Shown one piece after another: positions 46,282 through 53,997 of a stretch of 64,000 bases of DNA; position 1 is the first letter of the stretch, and every line of letters starts with the position of its first letter. The stretch is from Paenibacillus hexagrammi (GTDB taxonomy: Bacteria > Bacillota > Bacilli > Paenibacillales > NBRC-103111), in contig NZ_CP090978.1 of assembly GCF_021513275.1 (NCBI RefSeq), positions 124,001 to 188,000 of the forward strand, written 5' to 3'. The notes beneath the pieces are model-generated. The model did no database searches. It was not told the origin of the DNA and saw only the letters and a list, made by a program, of their open reading frames with translations. The position numbers and the translations under genes were made by a program.

Positions 46282-46878
46282 ATGCCACAGGAAAAGGAAC
46301 TGGGACAAGGACAAGGACATCAACGAGAACATCTACAAGAACATCAACAAGGCCATAAGCGCGACAACAATCACAGTCCCTTTCAGGAAGATAATTATAC
46401 GCATAATATTCGCAAGAACGATGAGAGAAAGCTGGATCGCCGCGGATTTATGAAGACGCTGGTAGGAGCGGCGGGCGTGTTCGCCGTTTCCACGCTCCCT
46501 TGGGGAACTTTGGCTGCACGGGAGCTTACAGGTCTTAAGAAGAAAGCATACCCGAAGCTCAAGATCGCCGATATCCGTTCCCTCCAGGTTGGGGACGCAG
46601 TGGAGTTTGCGTATCCGGGCGAGCATGATTCGGCGCTGCTGATCAGGCTCGGTGACAATGAATATAAAGCGTACCAAAATGCCTGCACGCATCTCAAATG
46701 CCCCGTGTTCTGGAGCAAGGAGCAGGATGAGATGGTGTGCCCCTGCCATCACGGTATCTTCGATGCAAGAACCGGCATTCCAACAGCCGGACCTCCAAAG
46801 CGCCCTCTGCCCGAGGTGCTGCTGAAGCAGGAAAGCGGCGCGATTTATGCGATAGGAGTGAAGCGTTATGAAGCGTAG
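46282..46878 (+). CDS. TAT-exported Rieske iron-sulfur protein with His/Gln-rich N-terminus
   Basis: 198 residues. The first 50 are rich in His, Gln and Asp (GQGQGHQREHLQEHQQGHKR). A TAT signal follows (DRRGFMKTLVGAAGVFAVST). The Rieske ligands are ACTHLKC (near 134) and CPCHHGIFD (near 154), complete CxH/CxxH for a [2Fe-2S] cluster. This is the fold of bc-complex iron-sulfur subunits, placed outside the membrane. ATG 46282 lies 8 bases after GGCGAGG. With the cytochrome b it would form a quinol-oxidising pair, as in haloarchaeal NarBC. The long His-rich stretch before a TAT signal is unusual. Confidence 0.85.
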   Translation: MPQEKELGQGQGHQREHLQEHQQGHKRDNNHSPFQEDNYTHNIRKNDERKLDRRGFMKTLVGAAGVFAVSTLPWGTLAARELTGLKKKAYPKLKIADIRSLQVGDAVEFAYPGEHDSALLIRLGDNEYKAYQNACTHLKCPVFWSKEQDEMVCPCHHGIFDARTGIPTAGPPKRPLPEVLLKQESGAIYAIGVKRYEA

Positions 46879-47056
46879 CTACCTAGGTGTTCTTCTGCTG
46901 TGCGTCGTGCTGTTTCTCAACATTATCTGCACCCAGAAGGCAGTAAATGCCTATTATTTTGAACACTATCGCACCGTCATTTTCTATGCTGTCTGCAATG
47001 CTATGCTGTTTCCAATCGCCTTATGGATCTATCAACGGGAGCGTGATGTTCAATGA
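46868..47056 (+). CDS. Small two-helix membrane protein
   Basis: 62 residues: SYLGVLLLCVVLFLNIICTQ and VIFYAVCNAMLFPIALWIYQ are two membrane spans. It overlaps the Rieske gene by 11 bases and the NarK gene by 4, so it is translated as part of the operon. No family known. Its place suggests a small subunit or assembly factor of the membrane complex. Confidence 0.65.
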   Translation: MKRSYLGVLLLCVVLFLNIICTQKAVNAYYFEHYRTVIFYAVCNAMLFPIALWIYQRERDVQ

Positions 47057-48588
47057 ATACGATCAAAAAAATACAATTACCGCTGCAAACGGTCAGTCTC
47101 ATAGCCGGATTCATGGTATGGGTCATCCTTTCATCCCTAATGCCGTTTATTAAAGAAACGATTCATCTCACAGCAACGCAGCTTACTTGGGTTACAGCGG
47201 TTCCCGTTCTGATCGGTTCTGTAATGAGGATTCCCATCGGGTACTGGACCAATCGGTACGGTGCACGCAAGCTGTTCGCGATTAGCTTCGTGATTCTGCT
47301 TGCGCCTATATATTGGGTCAGCCAGGCGGATTCCTTCATGGATCTAATCATCGGTGGTCTTTTCCTTGGTATCGGCGGAGCGGTATTTTCCGTAGGCGTA
47401 ACATCATTGCCGAAATATTACCCAAAAGAACGGCACGGCTTTGTGAACGGAATCTACGGCGTCGGTAACCTGGGAACTGCGATTTCTACGTTTGGAGCGC
47501 CGATTGTTGCGAACCAAATTGGTTGGTCCAAAACAGTTCTGGTATACAGCGTGCTGGTGGTTGTCATGGCGGCATTGAATTTTTTTGCCGGAGACCGCAA
47601 AGAACCGTCGGTTAAAGCTTCTCTTGTTGAACAGATCAAAGGAGTAGCCGGAAACTCGAAGCTTTGGTTCTTATGCTTATTCTACTTCCTGACCTTTGGC
47701 TCTTTCGTAGCCTTTACGGTGTACTTACCGAATTTCATGGTCAGCAGCTTTCACCTATCCAAGGTAGATGCGGGCATGCGCACAGCAGGATTCATTGCTC
47801 TCGCCACAGCGATGCGTCCAATCGGTGGATACCTGGGAGATAAATTCAATCCTTTTAAAATATTGATGTTCTTGTTTGCCGGTTTTACAGCAGCCGGAGT
47901 GCTGCTATCCTTCGCCCCTTCCATGACCTGGTATACCGTGGGCTGTTTGACCATCGCTGTATGCGCGGGAACGGGTAACGGCACGGTTTTCAAGCTGGTC
48001 CCTATGTACTTTACGAAACAAGCAGGTATTGCCAACGGTATTATTTCCGCCATGGGAGGCCTCGGAGGCTTCTTCCCGCCGCTAATGCTCACGTTCCTGT
48101 TCAAGCTGACAGGTCACTATGCCATCGGTTTCATGGCGTTATCCGAAGTGGCGCTGGCGAGCTTAATCCTCATCATCTGGATGTATTATCAGGAGAAGCT
48201 GGGTTTATCGTCCAAAATTATTGAGAACACTGTAGAAGGTATCATGGTTACGGACTTAAGCGGTAATATCCGCTCGGTCAATGCGGCCTTTACCGAGCTG
48301 ACCGGCTATGAAGCGAATGAAGTGGTTGGTTTAACGCCAAGCGTGCTGAAGTCCGGAAAGCAGGACCGCGTCTTTTACGATACGATGTGGGATACGCTGC
48401 GCGGGCAAGGCTTCTGGCAGGGTGAGATTTGGAATCGCAAAAAAAGCGGCGAGATTTATCTGGAATGGCTGACCATAAGCGCAGTAAGAAATGACGCTGG
48501 AGACGTGGTGTACTACGCGGGCATGTTCAGCGATATTACCAAGCAAAGAGGCTTACAGCAGGAAGGAAGATGGACCGATGCCGTGTGA
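47053..48588 (+). CDS. narK: NarK-type nitrate/nitrite transporter fused to a PAS domain
   Basis: 511 residues. Residues 1-390 form a 12-helix MFS carrier of the NarK family: SVMRIPIGYWTNRYGARKLF, the nitrate signature-like GGLFLGIGGAVFSVGVTSLP and GNGTVFKLVPMYF. Residues about 395-505 form a PAS domain (IIENTVEGIMVTDLSGNIRS, NAAFTELTGYEANEVVG, FYAGMFSDITKQ-like end). No kinase, GGDEF or HTH follows; the protein ends at a start overlap with the next gene. Carrier-PAS fusion is unusual. The PAS could gate transport or dock with a sensor. It closes the nitrate-reduction part of the operon. Confidence 0.88.
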   Translation: MNTIKKIQLPLQTVSLIAGFMVWVILSSLMPFIKETIHLTATQLTWVTAVPVLIGSVMRIPIGYWTNRYGARKLFAISFVILLAPIYWVSQADSFMDLIIGGLFLGIGGAVFSVGVTSLPKYYPKERHGFVNGIYGVGNLGTAISTFGAPIVANQIGWSKTVLVYSVLVVVMAALNFFAGDRKEPSVKASLVEQIKGVAGNSKLWFLCLFYFLTFGSFVAFTVYLPNFMVSSFHLSKVDAGMRTAGFIALATAMRPIGGYLGDKFNPFKILMFLFAGFTAAGVLLSFAPSMTWYTVGCLTIAVCAGTGNGTVFKLVPMYFTKQAGIANGIISAMGGLGGFFPPLMLTFLFKLTGHYAIGFMALSEVALASLILIIWMYYQEKLGLSSKIIENTVEGIMVTDLSGNIRSVNAAFTELTGYEANEVVGLTPSVLKSGKQDRVFYDTMWDTLRGQGFWQGEIWNRKKSGEIYLEWLTISAVRNDAGDVVYYAGMFSDITKQRGLQQEGRWTDAV

Positions 48589-48916
48589 ATTCTCCTTGGA
48601 TCTCTGCTTCATTCGTGAGCATGCGCCTGAACCTTTCCAAGATGTAATCGAGGGGGAACTTCGGAAGCTATTCGCCGGACGCGGAACCTGGTATATCGAT
48701 TGCCGAAAAGAAGCTGGGCTAGACATTGCCGTAGCTGAGGTCAAAGGCTTGGCGGCTTGGGAATCGGAGGAAGAGGTTTTGCGGTATATCGAGGATTTCA
48801 GAGAGAGCAGCCGTGATACAGTGCCGGTGCAGGACTGCTGGGACCATCTTCAAGGCTACCAAGTGCAGGTGACTCCAAAAATTGATGCGGGCTGCTGCCG
48901 CTTACAGAAGAGGTGA
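48578..48916 (+). CDS. Hypothetical cytoplasmic protein of 112 aa
   Basis: Starts MPCEFSLDLCFIREHAPEPF and ends DAGCCRLQKR. It has five Cys and an acidic helix (SEEEVLRYIEDFRE). ATG 48578 overlaps the narK end by 11 bases and follows AGGAAGGA, so it is part of the operon. No family recognised. Two Cys at each end could bind metal. Possibly a maturation factor for the molybdoenzyme complex, as NarJ-type chaperones are missing here; this is inference. Confidence 0.6.
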   Translation: MPCEFSLDLCFIREHAPEPFQDVIEGELRKLFAGRGTWYIDCRKEAGLDIAVAEVKGLAAWESEEEVLRYIEDFRESSRDTVPVQDCWDHLQGYQVQVTPKIDAGCCRLQKR

Positions 48917-48921
48917 AGGCG

Positions 48922-49209
48922 ATGAAATGGGAAGAAGAGCTGTCGTGCTGGCTAGGCACTCCAATTGAGGTTCATATCGAGGATCAAGCAGGACATGATC
49001 CTATCGCGCCGCCGAAGAAGATGACGTTAGGAAAAATTCGTATGACCGACGACAATTACCTGCAAATCTACATGAATGAACACCAGTTTCTCGCGATTCC
49101 TCTTAAAGGTGAGGAGCATACGAGCTATGTGACATCGGAAGAGGGGGCTGTTCTTCATGCCTCCGACCTCGAGGCGCAGCTTGTGTACAAAGTTCATTTT
49201 GGCGTTTAG
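48922..49209 (+). CDS. Hypothetical cytoplasmic protein of 95 aa
   Basis: MKWEEELSCWLGTPIEVHIE, then TLGKIRMTDDNYLQIYMNEH and HASDLEAQLVYKVHFGV: a small beta-rich acidic protein. ATG 48922 is 8 bases after GAGG and 5 bases after the previous stop, so translation is coupled. No family known. Last closely spaced gene of the nitrate operon. Confidence 0.6.
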   Translation: MKWEEELSCWLGTPIEVHIEDQAGHDPIAPPKKMTLGKIRMTDDNYLQIYMNEHQFLAIPLKGEEHTSYVTSEEGAVLHASDLEAQLVYKVHFGV

Positions 49210-49387
49210 GAGAGAGGCAGCAGTTTCCCCGTATAGCTCTCTTTCCCCGACTTAACACTTACGCTTGCATGAGATAACCGTCTCCAGCCTTCTTCAGGCC
49301 GTTGGCGGTTTTGCTGTTTTAACACGGTGCGGGTCGGGATAATTCAGCGATTTCGGGCGAAAATAGGAGCATAAGGAGGCTGAAGCT

Positions 49388-49615
49388 ATGGATTGCGATC
49401 AGAAAGACATGCAGTGCGGGATGGATGCCGCGGCACTTAAAGAGGTTTTGGAAAAGACGCTCGAGACGGAAACGGAGCTCCTTCGCACGTATACGATCAC
49501 TTCGGAGAGAGTGCATGGGAATGAGCAGCTCAAAGACAGGCTGCAAAACTTCGCCGAGGGGAATGCCAAGCGCTCCCGGCAGCTGCTGGATGAGCTTAAG
49601 CAGCTGAAGCAGTAG
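49388..49615 (+). CDS. Hypothetical helical protein of 75 aa
   Basis: MDCDQKDMQCGMDAAALKEV then a long amphipathic helix rich in Glu, Leu and Lys (LEKTLETETELLRTYTITSE; RQLLDELKQLKQ). GGAGG lies 8 bases before the ATG. It could be a ferritin-like or coiled-coil peptide. It sits between the nitrate operon and the insertion element. No function assigned. Confidence 0.55.
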   Translation: MDCDQKDMQCGMDAAALKEVLEKTLETETELLRTYTITSERVHGNEQLKDRLQNFAEGNAKRSRQLLDELKQLKQ

Positions 49616-49818
49616 CGGCCACGGCGGGTTGGCGAACCTGGTGGCTGGCAATTGGCCGCGCTGGCCTGGATGCTCTCCTCCCCCCATAATAGGAAAGAGG
49701 GTGTCCCAAAAGTCATTAAATGACTGAGGGACGCCCTCTTTTTTTGTACAACAAAAAGAAACCTACCTTTGGTAAAATGGAAGTACCACCAACCATTCAC
49801 ATAAAGGAGAGGTTTCTT

Positions 49819-51387
49819 TTGTACATTCAATATACCATGGATCAACTTTGCCTGCCAATGGATTTAGAAGAGGACATTCCCGCAAATCACCTCGTTCGCG
49901 TGGTAAACGCTGCCGTCAACCGTCTCGACGACGCTGTCTTCGACGCGGCTTACCCCGGAGGCGGACGAGATAGCTATCACCCCAAGATGTTAACCAAAAT
50001 CATCATCTATGCGTACACACAACGCATCTACTCCTCTCGCCAGATTGCCAAGGCTGTCCGTGAAAACATCATGTTTATGTGGATCGCAGGCAGGCAGCGC
50101 CCAGACTTTCGTACCATCAACCGCTTTCGTTCGGAACGAATGAAAACTGTACTGGAGACTGTGTTTACGGCCGTTCTTCAATTCCTCGCAGAGGAGAACT
50201 ATGTGCAGTTGGAGCATTACTTTGTGGACGGCACGAAGATCGAAGCCAATGCCAACCGCTATACGTTTGTTTGGGGAAAGGCTGTCGTGAAGCACAAGGC
50301 CAAGCTCCAGGAGAAAGTCCAGACCTTGTTCGCTGCCATTGAAGAAGCCGAGAGGCAAGAAGAAGGAGCACATGAGGGCAGGGATCTTCACGAGCTGGGA
50401 GAGTCATCTGCCATCACAAGTGAAAAGCTGGAACATGCCGTCAAGCAGTTGGAAGAGCGCCTGCAGGAGAAGCCTAAAGATAAACCGCTAAAAAAGGCGG
50501 TGCGTGCGCTCCGCAAGGACTTGCTTCCGCGCCTCCAAAAGTATGAGGCACATGAGATCATCTTAGGAAATCGAAACAGCTACAGCAAAACGGACCATGA
50601 CGCCACATTTATGCGAATGAAAGAAGACCACATGCGAAATGGCCAGCTCAAGCCGGGTTACAACGTACAGATTGGCACTGAAAATCAATTCATTCTCGGC
50701 TACAGCGTTCACCAGCGTCCGACCGATACGCGCTGCCTCATCCCTCATCTGGAGAAAGTAAAATCACAGTTCGGCAAGCTGCCACACACCGTCATCGCAG
50801 ATGCAGGCTATGGCGGCGAGGAGAATTATGACTATTTGGAGCAGAACGAAGTCGAAGCCATTGTGAAGTACAGCACGTACCATCGCGAAAAAAGCAAGGC
50901 ATGGCAAAAGGACATTAGCAAGATCGACAACTGGTCCTACAACAGCGAGCACGATACGTGGACATGCGCAGCGGGACAAACGCTCCATTTTCGTCGGGTG
51001 AGTAAGGAAAAAACGGAAAGTGGGTATGAAATCGAATACCGACATTACCGAAGCACCAGCTGTGAGGAATGCCCGCTGAAGCCGCAATGTACGAAAGCCC
51101 AAGGTAACCGTGAGGTCAAAGTCAGTATGAAGTACTTGCGGTTAAAGGGCCAAGCAAGGCAAAAGCTCCGCAGCGAAGAAGGCTATGCCCTGGCTGTAAG
51201 GCGCATGATCGAGCCAGAGCCCGTGTTTGGTGATATGAAGCACAACCGAGGATTTAAAAGATTTCTGCTTCGTGGCTTACCAAAAGTAAGTCTGGAGGTC
51301 GGATGGCTTTCCCTTGCCCACAATCTACTTAAGAAAGCTGCAATAGATGCTAAAAACCAAGGAGCTATGCGAGAACAGGCCGCATAG
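49819..51387 (+). CDS. IS1182-type transposase
   Basis: About 522 residues from TTG 49819, which lies 6 bases after AAGGAGAGG. The N-terminal domain is DIPANHLVRVVNAAVNRLDD and AAYPGGGRDSYHPKMLTKII. The DDE_Tnp_1 catalytic part has YFVDGTKIEANANRYTFVWG, HTVIADAGYGGEENYDYLEQ and the final MIEPEPVFGDMKHNRGFKRF, the three acidic positions. CEECPLKPQC is the Cys-rich segment usual in the family. The frame is intact and the element may still be active. Confidence 0.93.
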   Translation: MYIQYTMDQLCLPMDLEEDIPANHLVRVVNAAVNRLDDAVFDAAYPGGGRDSYHPKMLTKIIIYAYTQRIYSSRQIAKAVRENIMFMWIAGRQRPDFRTINRFRSERMKTVLETVFTAVLQFLAEENYVQLEHYFVDGTKIEANANRYTFVWGKAVVKHKAKLQEKVQTLFAAIEEAERQEEGAHEGRDLHELGESSAITSEKLEHAVKQLEERLQEKPKDKPLKKAVRALRKDLLPRLQKYEAHEIILGNRNSYSKTDHDATFMRMKEDHMRNGQLKPGYNVQIGTENQFILGYSVHQRPTDTRCLIPHLEKVKSQFGKLPHTVIADAGYGGEENYDYLEQNEVEAIVKYSTYHREKSKAWQKDISKIDNWSYNSEHDTWTCAAGQTLHFRRVSKEKTESGYEIEYRHYRSTSCEECPLKPQCTKAQGNREVKVSMKYLRLKGQARQKLRSEEGYALAVRRMIEPEPVFGDMKHNRGFKRFLLRGLPKVSLEVGWLSLAHNLLKKAAIDAKNQGAMREQAA

Positions 51388-51402
51388 CTCCTTGGTTTTT
51401 GC
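51356..51402 (+). terminator. Terminator of the transposase gene
   Basis: CCAAGGAGCTATGCG and CGCATAGCTCCTTGG pair around a 9-base loop, then TTTTTG. The stop codon lies in the 3' arm. Confidence 0.85.
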
Positions 51403-51684
51403 AAATGTCATTTTATTTTGTTCCTGAGGGTGTCTCCAAGTTTACTTTTGGGACACCCTCTCGACAAGTTGATAAAGCTAAATGGAGGGCTCAGTAGTTT
51501 TCGGAGAAGCGTAGCGGGCACCTTTGACAGTTTTGTTATCACCTTAGATGGCTTTATTTCAATGGAAAATAACAAAATGTCAACAGTGCTCGGAGAAAAG
51601 CTGCTGAAGCTCGCAATGATCCTGCTTTATCATTAAGCTCAAGCCTCATTACCGTGAATACGGATAAGGAGGGTTTTCATATAC

Positions 51685-52436
51685 CTACATTCGGCAGATA
51701 TCTACAGGGCAATTCTCGCAATGGCAAATATCACGCAGATAAGTTGCATCCTTAATGACGATCATCCCATTGTGATAATCCACCGCATCTTCTTTTTCAT
51801 ATCGCTAAGCATCCGATTGACGTTCTCGCGCGTGGAGCCGATCATGTCGGCCATTTCGGAATTGTTGATTTTATAGTTAATCAGCGTGTGCTCTCCCTGC
51901 GGAACGCCGTAGGAGTTGCTCAGTCGGATCAACAGGGAGCAGAGCGCACCTGGCTTGCCGTACATCATCAAATCGCGAAACTTCGTTTCTGTCATCCGGT
52001 GCATCAGACCCATCCATCTCATGAACTCAATGGCCAGATCCCCGTGCTGCCAGAGCAGCACTTCCAGGTCTTTACGGAGAATGACGCCTACCTCGCAATC
52101 GGAGGTGACCTCCGCGCTGAAGCTTTGCACAGAATCCTGGAAAGGGTCGATTTGACCGAACAAATCTCCCGCTTGATGCAGATATAGGATAAAGCTTTTG
52201 CCCGTTTCCGCCATCTTCGTAATCCGAACCCCGCCCTTGATCACGTAATAGAGCCGGTCCGCCGCATCACCTTCCCAGAATAGATGGTCGCCTTTTTTGG
52301 CTTGCTTAACGTACATGCTGCTTTTCAATTTATCGAAATTCGTTTCCGAGAAAAATGCCTGAATCCCTTTTTGAGCACTGGCTTCTGCCTTCGCGCAAAC
52401 TTGTTTATCGTTTTGAGTCGAACAATTTGTGGCCAT
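51685..52436 (-). CDS. fnr: Fnr-type Crp family regulator, one frameshift before the iron-sulfur motif
   Basis: As read, 224 residues ending at 51762. Cyclic-nucleotide-like beta barrel at about 35-150 (KKGDHLFWEGDAADRLYYVI; GDLFGQIDPFQDS) and a winged helix with recognition segment EMADMIGSTRENVNRML. One extra A in the run complementary to 51793-51797 continues the frame through MKKEDAVDYHNGMIVIKDAT to CHCENCPVDIC, the C-terminal cysteine cluster of Bacillus-type Fnr, ending at 51685. The oxygen-sensing [4Fe-4S] site would thus be complete. The mature protein activates genes at TGTGA-N6-TCACA boxes found throughout the window. The IS element lies just beyond its 3' end. Confidence 0.9.
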
Positions 52437-52523
52437 GGGACCAACTCCTTAGCGTTTCTTGTTGATTTCATCATAAAGTGTTTTGCTGGTTTTGGTTATC
52501 GGGAGTTCCACTGATCTTTTGGA

Positions 52524-52586
52524 GGGAATATTCCCTATACCGCTGTGAGGAAAATCACACATAAATGCCGGCAAGTGTTCTAAACT
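52524..52586. promoter_or_regulatory. Fnr box in the divergent fnr-nreA region
   Basis: TGTGAGGAAAATCACA (52544-52559). Toward nreA, TAAACT (52581-52586) gives -41.5 activation. Toward fnr, TATAGG just beside the box suggests repression of fnr itself. The palindrome GGGAATATTCCC (52524-52535) adjoins. Confidence 0.7.
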
Positions 52587-52647
52587 CATGTACCAACTCC
52601 GCATAAGGCTAGTTTTATTGGGGCATTTGCCGTCCCTGGTAGGGGAA

Positions 52648-52750
52648 AAGGCCGAAGCAAGCCAGAATAAGCCGATTTATTCGGCCTTCCTCCCTGACAA
52701 GAAAATCAGGGTATTCCCTGACATACAGCAAGGGAGGGATCGTCTACAAT
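52648..52750 (+). promoter_or_regulatory. nreA promoter region with an NreC-like palindrome and leader hairpin
   Basis: TACAAT (52745-52750) gives a start near 52757. TCAGGG-TATT-CCCTGA (52706-52721) is a perfect palindrome at about -43, close to the staphylococcal NreC motif TAGGG-N4-CCCTA. A 9-bp stem AAGGCCGAA/TTCGGCCTT (52648-52688) lies upstream. Confidence 0.6.
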
Positions 52751-52770
52751 AGATTTGAGGAGATTCATTC

Positions 52771-53262
52771 ATGGACTCTTACAGATTGGAAGTGGCGAAA
52801 ATGGCAAATAATCAGGCGGAGCTAACAGACTATCTGGACCAGCTAAGACGCTTATCCTCCAGCGATTTCGCCGCGCTGGCTTCTTTCATAGATCCTCTAT
52901 CCCCTAAGCGTTGGAATTATGCCTGGGGCAATACGAATGAACGTTACTTACAAATGATGATCAAACCGGGACAGGGTTTAGGCGGAACGGCACTTCGCAC
53001 ATGCAGATGGGTGAAGCTCGATGATACAACTTCTAACGCAGCTAAGGCGAGAGGCGAATGTCCTCTTATGCTGGCCGAGCGTTTACAAGCGGCGGCCGCT
53101 TTTCCGATCAAGGAAGAAGGAAGCTTGGAGATTCTAGGGCTTCTTTACATCGGCAAGCGTAACCATTCCAGGTACGAAGATAATGAAACGAAGCCCATTC
53201 AGGAAAATATCGGTAAGCTGTTGCGTTATATGCAGGAGGATATCAAGAAAATCGCGAAATGA
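52771..53262 (+). CDS. nreA: NreA-like GAF-domain nitrate sensor
   Basis: 163 residues. A GAF domain like Staphylococcus NreA, which binds nitrate and inhibits the NreB kinase when nitrate is absent. Shared pattern: SSDFAALASFIDPLSPKRWN, YAWGNTNERYLQMMIKPGQG, LGGTALRTCRW, ECPLMLAERLQAAAAFPIKE. GAGGAG lies 8 bases before the ATG. It heads nreA-nreC-nreB. Confidence 0.85.
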   Translation: MDSYRLEVAKMANNQAELTDYLDQLRRLSSSDFAALASFIDPLSPKRWNYAWGNTNERYLQMMIKPGQGLGGTALRTCRWVKLDDTTSNAAKARGECPLMLAERLQAAAAFPIKEEGSLEILGLLYIGKRNHSRYEDNETKPIQENIGKLLRYMQEDIKKIAK

Positions 53263-53343
53263 GTTCCATGACTGGAATTCATTTTTTTTGTTATGATGAT
53301 ACTAAGATAAGCAGCGGGGATAGGCTGCTAGGGGAGGCTAGAT

Positions 53344-53997
53344 ATGCTGAAGATACTGGTCGTAGATGATCATGCAGTGGTAAGATCGGGACTTATGATG
53401 CTGCTTCATGGCAAGCATGACATGGAGGTCGTCGGCGAGGCTGCAGGTGGTGAAGAAGGTATTCAAGCCGCGCAGCTGCTGAAGCCGGACGTTGTGCTCA
53501 TGGATTTGAGCATGCCCCCCGGTATAGACGGACTAACGGCGGCGGAGAGACTGAGGCAGCTGATGCCCGATCTGGCGATCCTTATTTTAACGATGCACGA
53601 TGATGACGAGTATCTGTTCAGAGCCATCCATGTCGGGGCATCGGGTTACATATTGAAGAGTGCGCCGCATGATGAGCTGCTGACAGCAATCCGTTCCGTT
53701 GCAGCCGGCAATGCTTACTTGTATCCAACGGCGACCAAGCGGCTCATGAATGAATATATGGAAAGAATGAAGAATGGGGAGCATACGGATACCTATGAGG
53801 CGCTGTCCGAGCGGGAGAGAGAAATTCTTGCCCTTATTGCGAAGGGCTTTTCTAATAAAGAAATTGCCGAACAGCTGATCATTAGTGTAAAAACGGTGGA
53901 ATCCCATAAAAGCAACGTCATGGAAAAGCTGGGGCTTCGGACTAGACCGGAGCTGGTGAAATACGCCGCGAAGAAGGGGCTGCTGAACTTTGAATAA
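53344..53997 (+). CDS. nreC: NreC-like LuxR-type response regulator
   Basis: 217 residues. Receiver domain 1-120 with phospho-acceptor Asp54 (DVVLMDLSMPPG), the DD pair at 8-9, Thr and Lys104-type region (ILTMHDDDEY; GYILKSAP). LuxR helix-turn-helix at 150-210 (LSEREREILALIAKGFSNKE, IAEQLIISVKTVESHKSNV). GGGAGG lies 6 bases before the ATG. It should bind GGG-N4-CCC palindromes before nreA and the formate/nitrite channel. It overlaps nreB by 8 bases. Confidence 0.88.
   Translation: MLKILVVDDHAVVRSGLMMLLHGKHDMEVVGEAAGGEEGIQAAQLLKPDVVLMDLSMPPGIDGLTAAERLRQLMPDLAILILTMHDDDEYLFRAIHVGASGYILKSAPHDELLTAIRSVAAGNAYLYPTATKRLMNEYMERMKNGEHTDTYEALSEREREILALIAKGFSNKEIAEQLIISVKTVESHKSNVMEKLGLRTRPELVKYAAKKGLLNFE

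Larger units (their letters stand above)
49696..51461 (+). mobile_element. IS1182-family insertion sequence, complete
   Basis: About 1.77 kb, bounded by 18-bp perfect inverted repeats: AGAGGGTGTCCCAAAAGT (49696-49713) and ACTTTTGGGACACCCTCT (51444-51461). Each end also folds on itself (GAGGGTGTCCC/GGGACGCCCTC on the left, GAGGGTGTC/GACACCCTC on the right), which blocks read-through. It holds one transposase gene, followed by a terminator. No target duplication is evident. Confidence 0.9.

Noticed and set aside
51418-51636. 72-codon plus frame spanning the right end of the IS
   Set aside because: Crosses the element boundary and has no ribosome site; chance frame.
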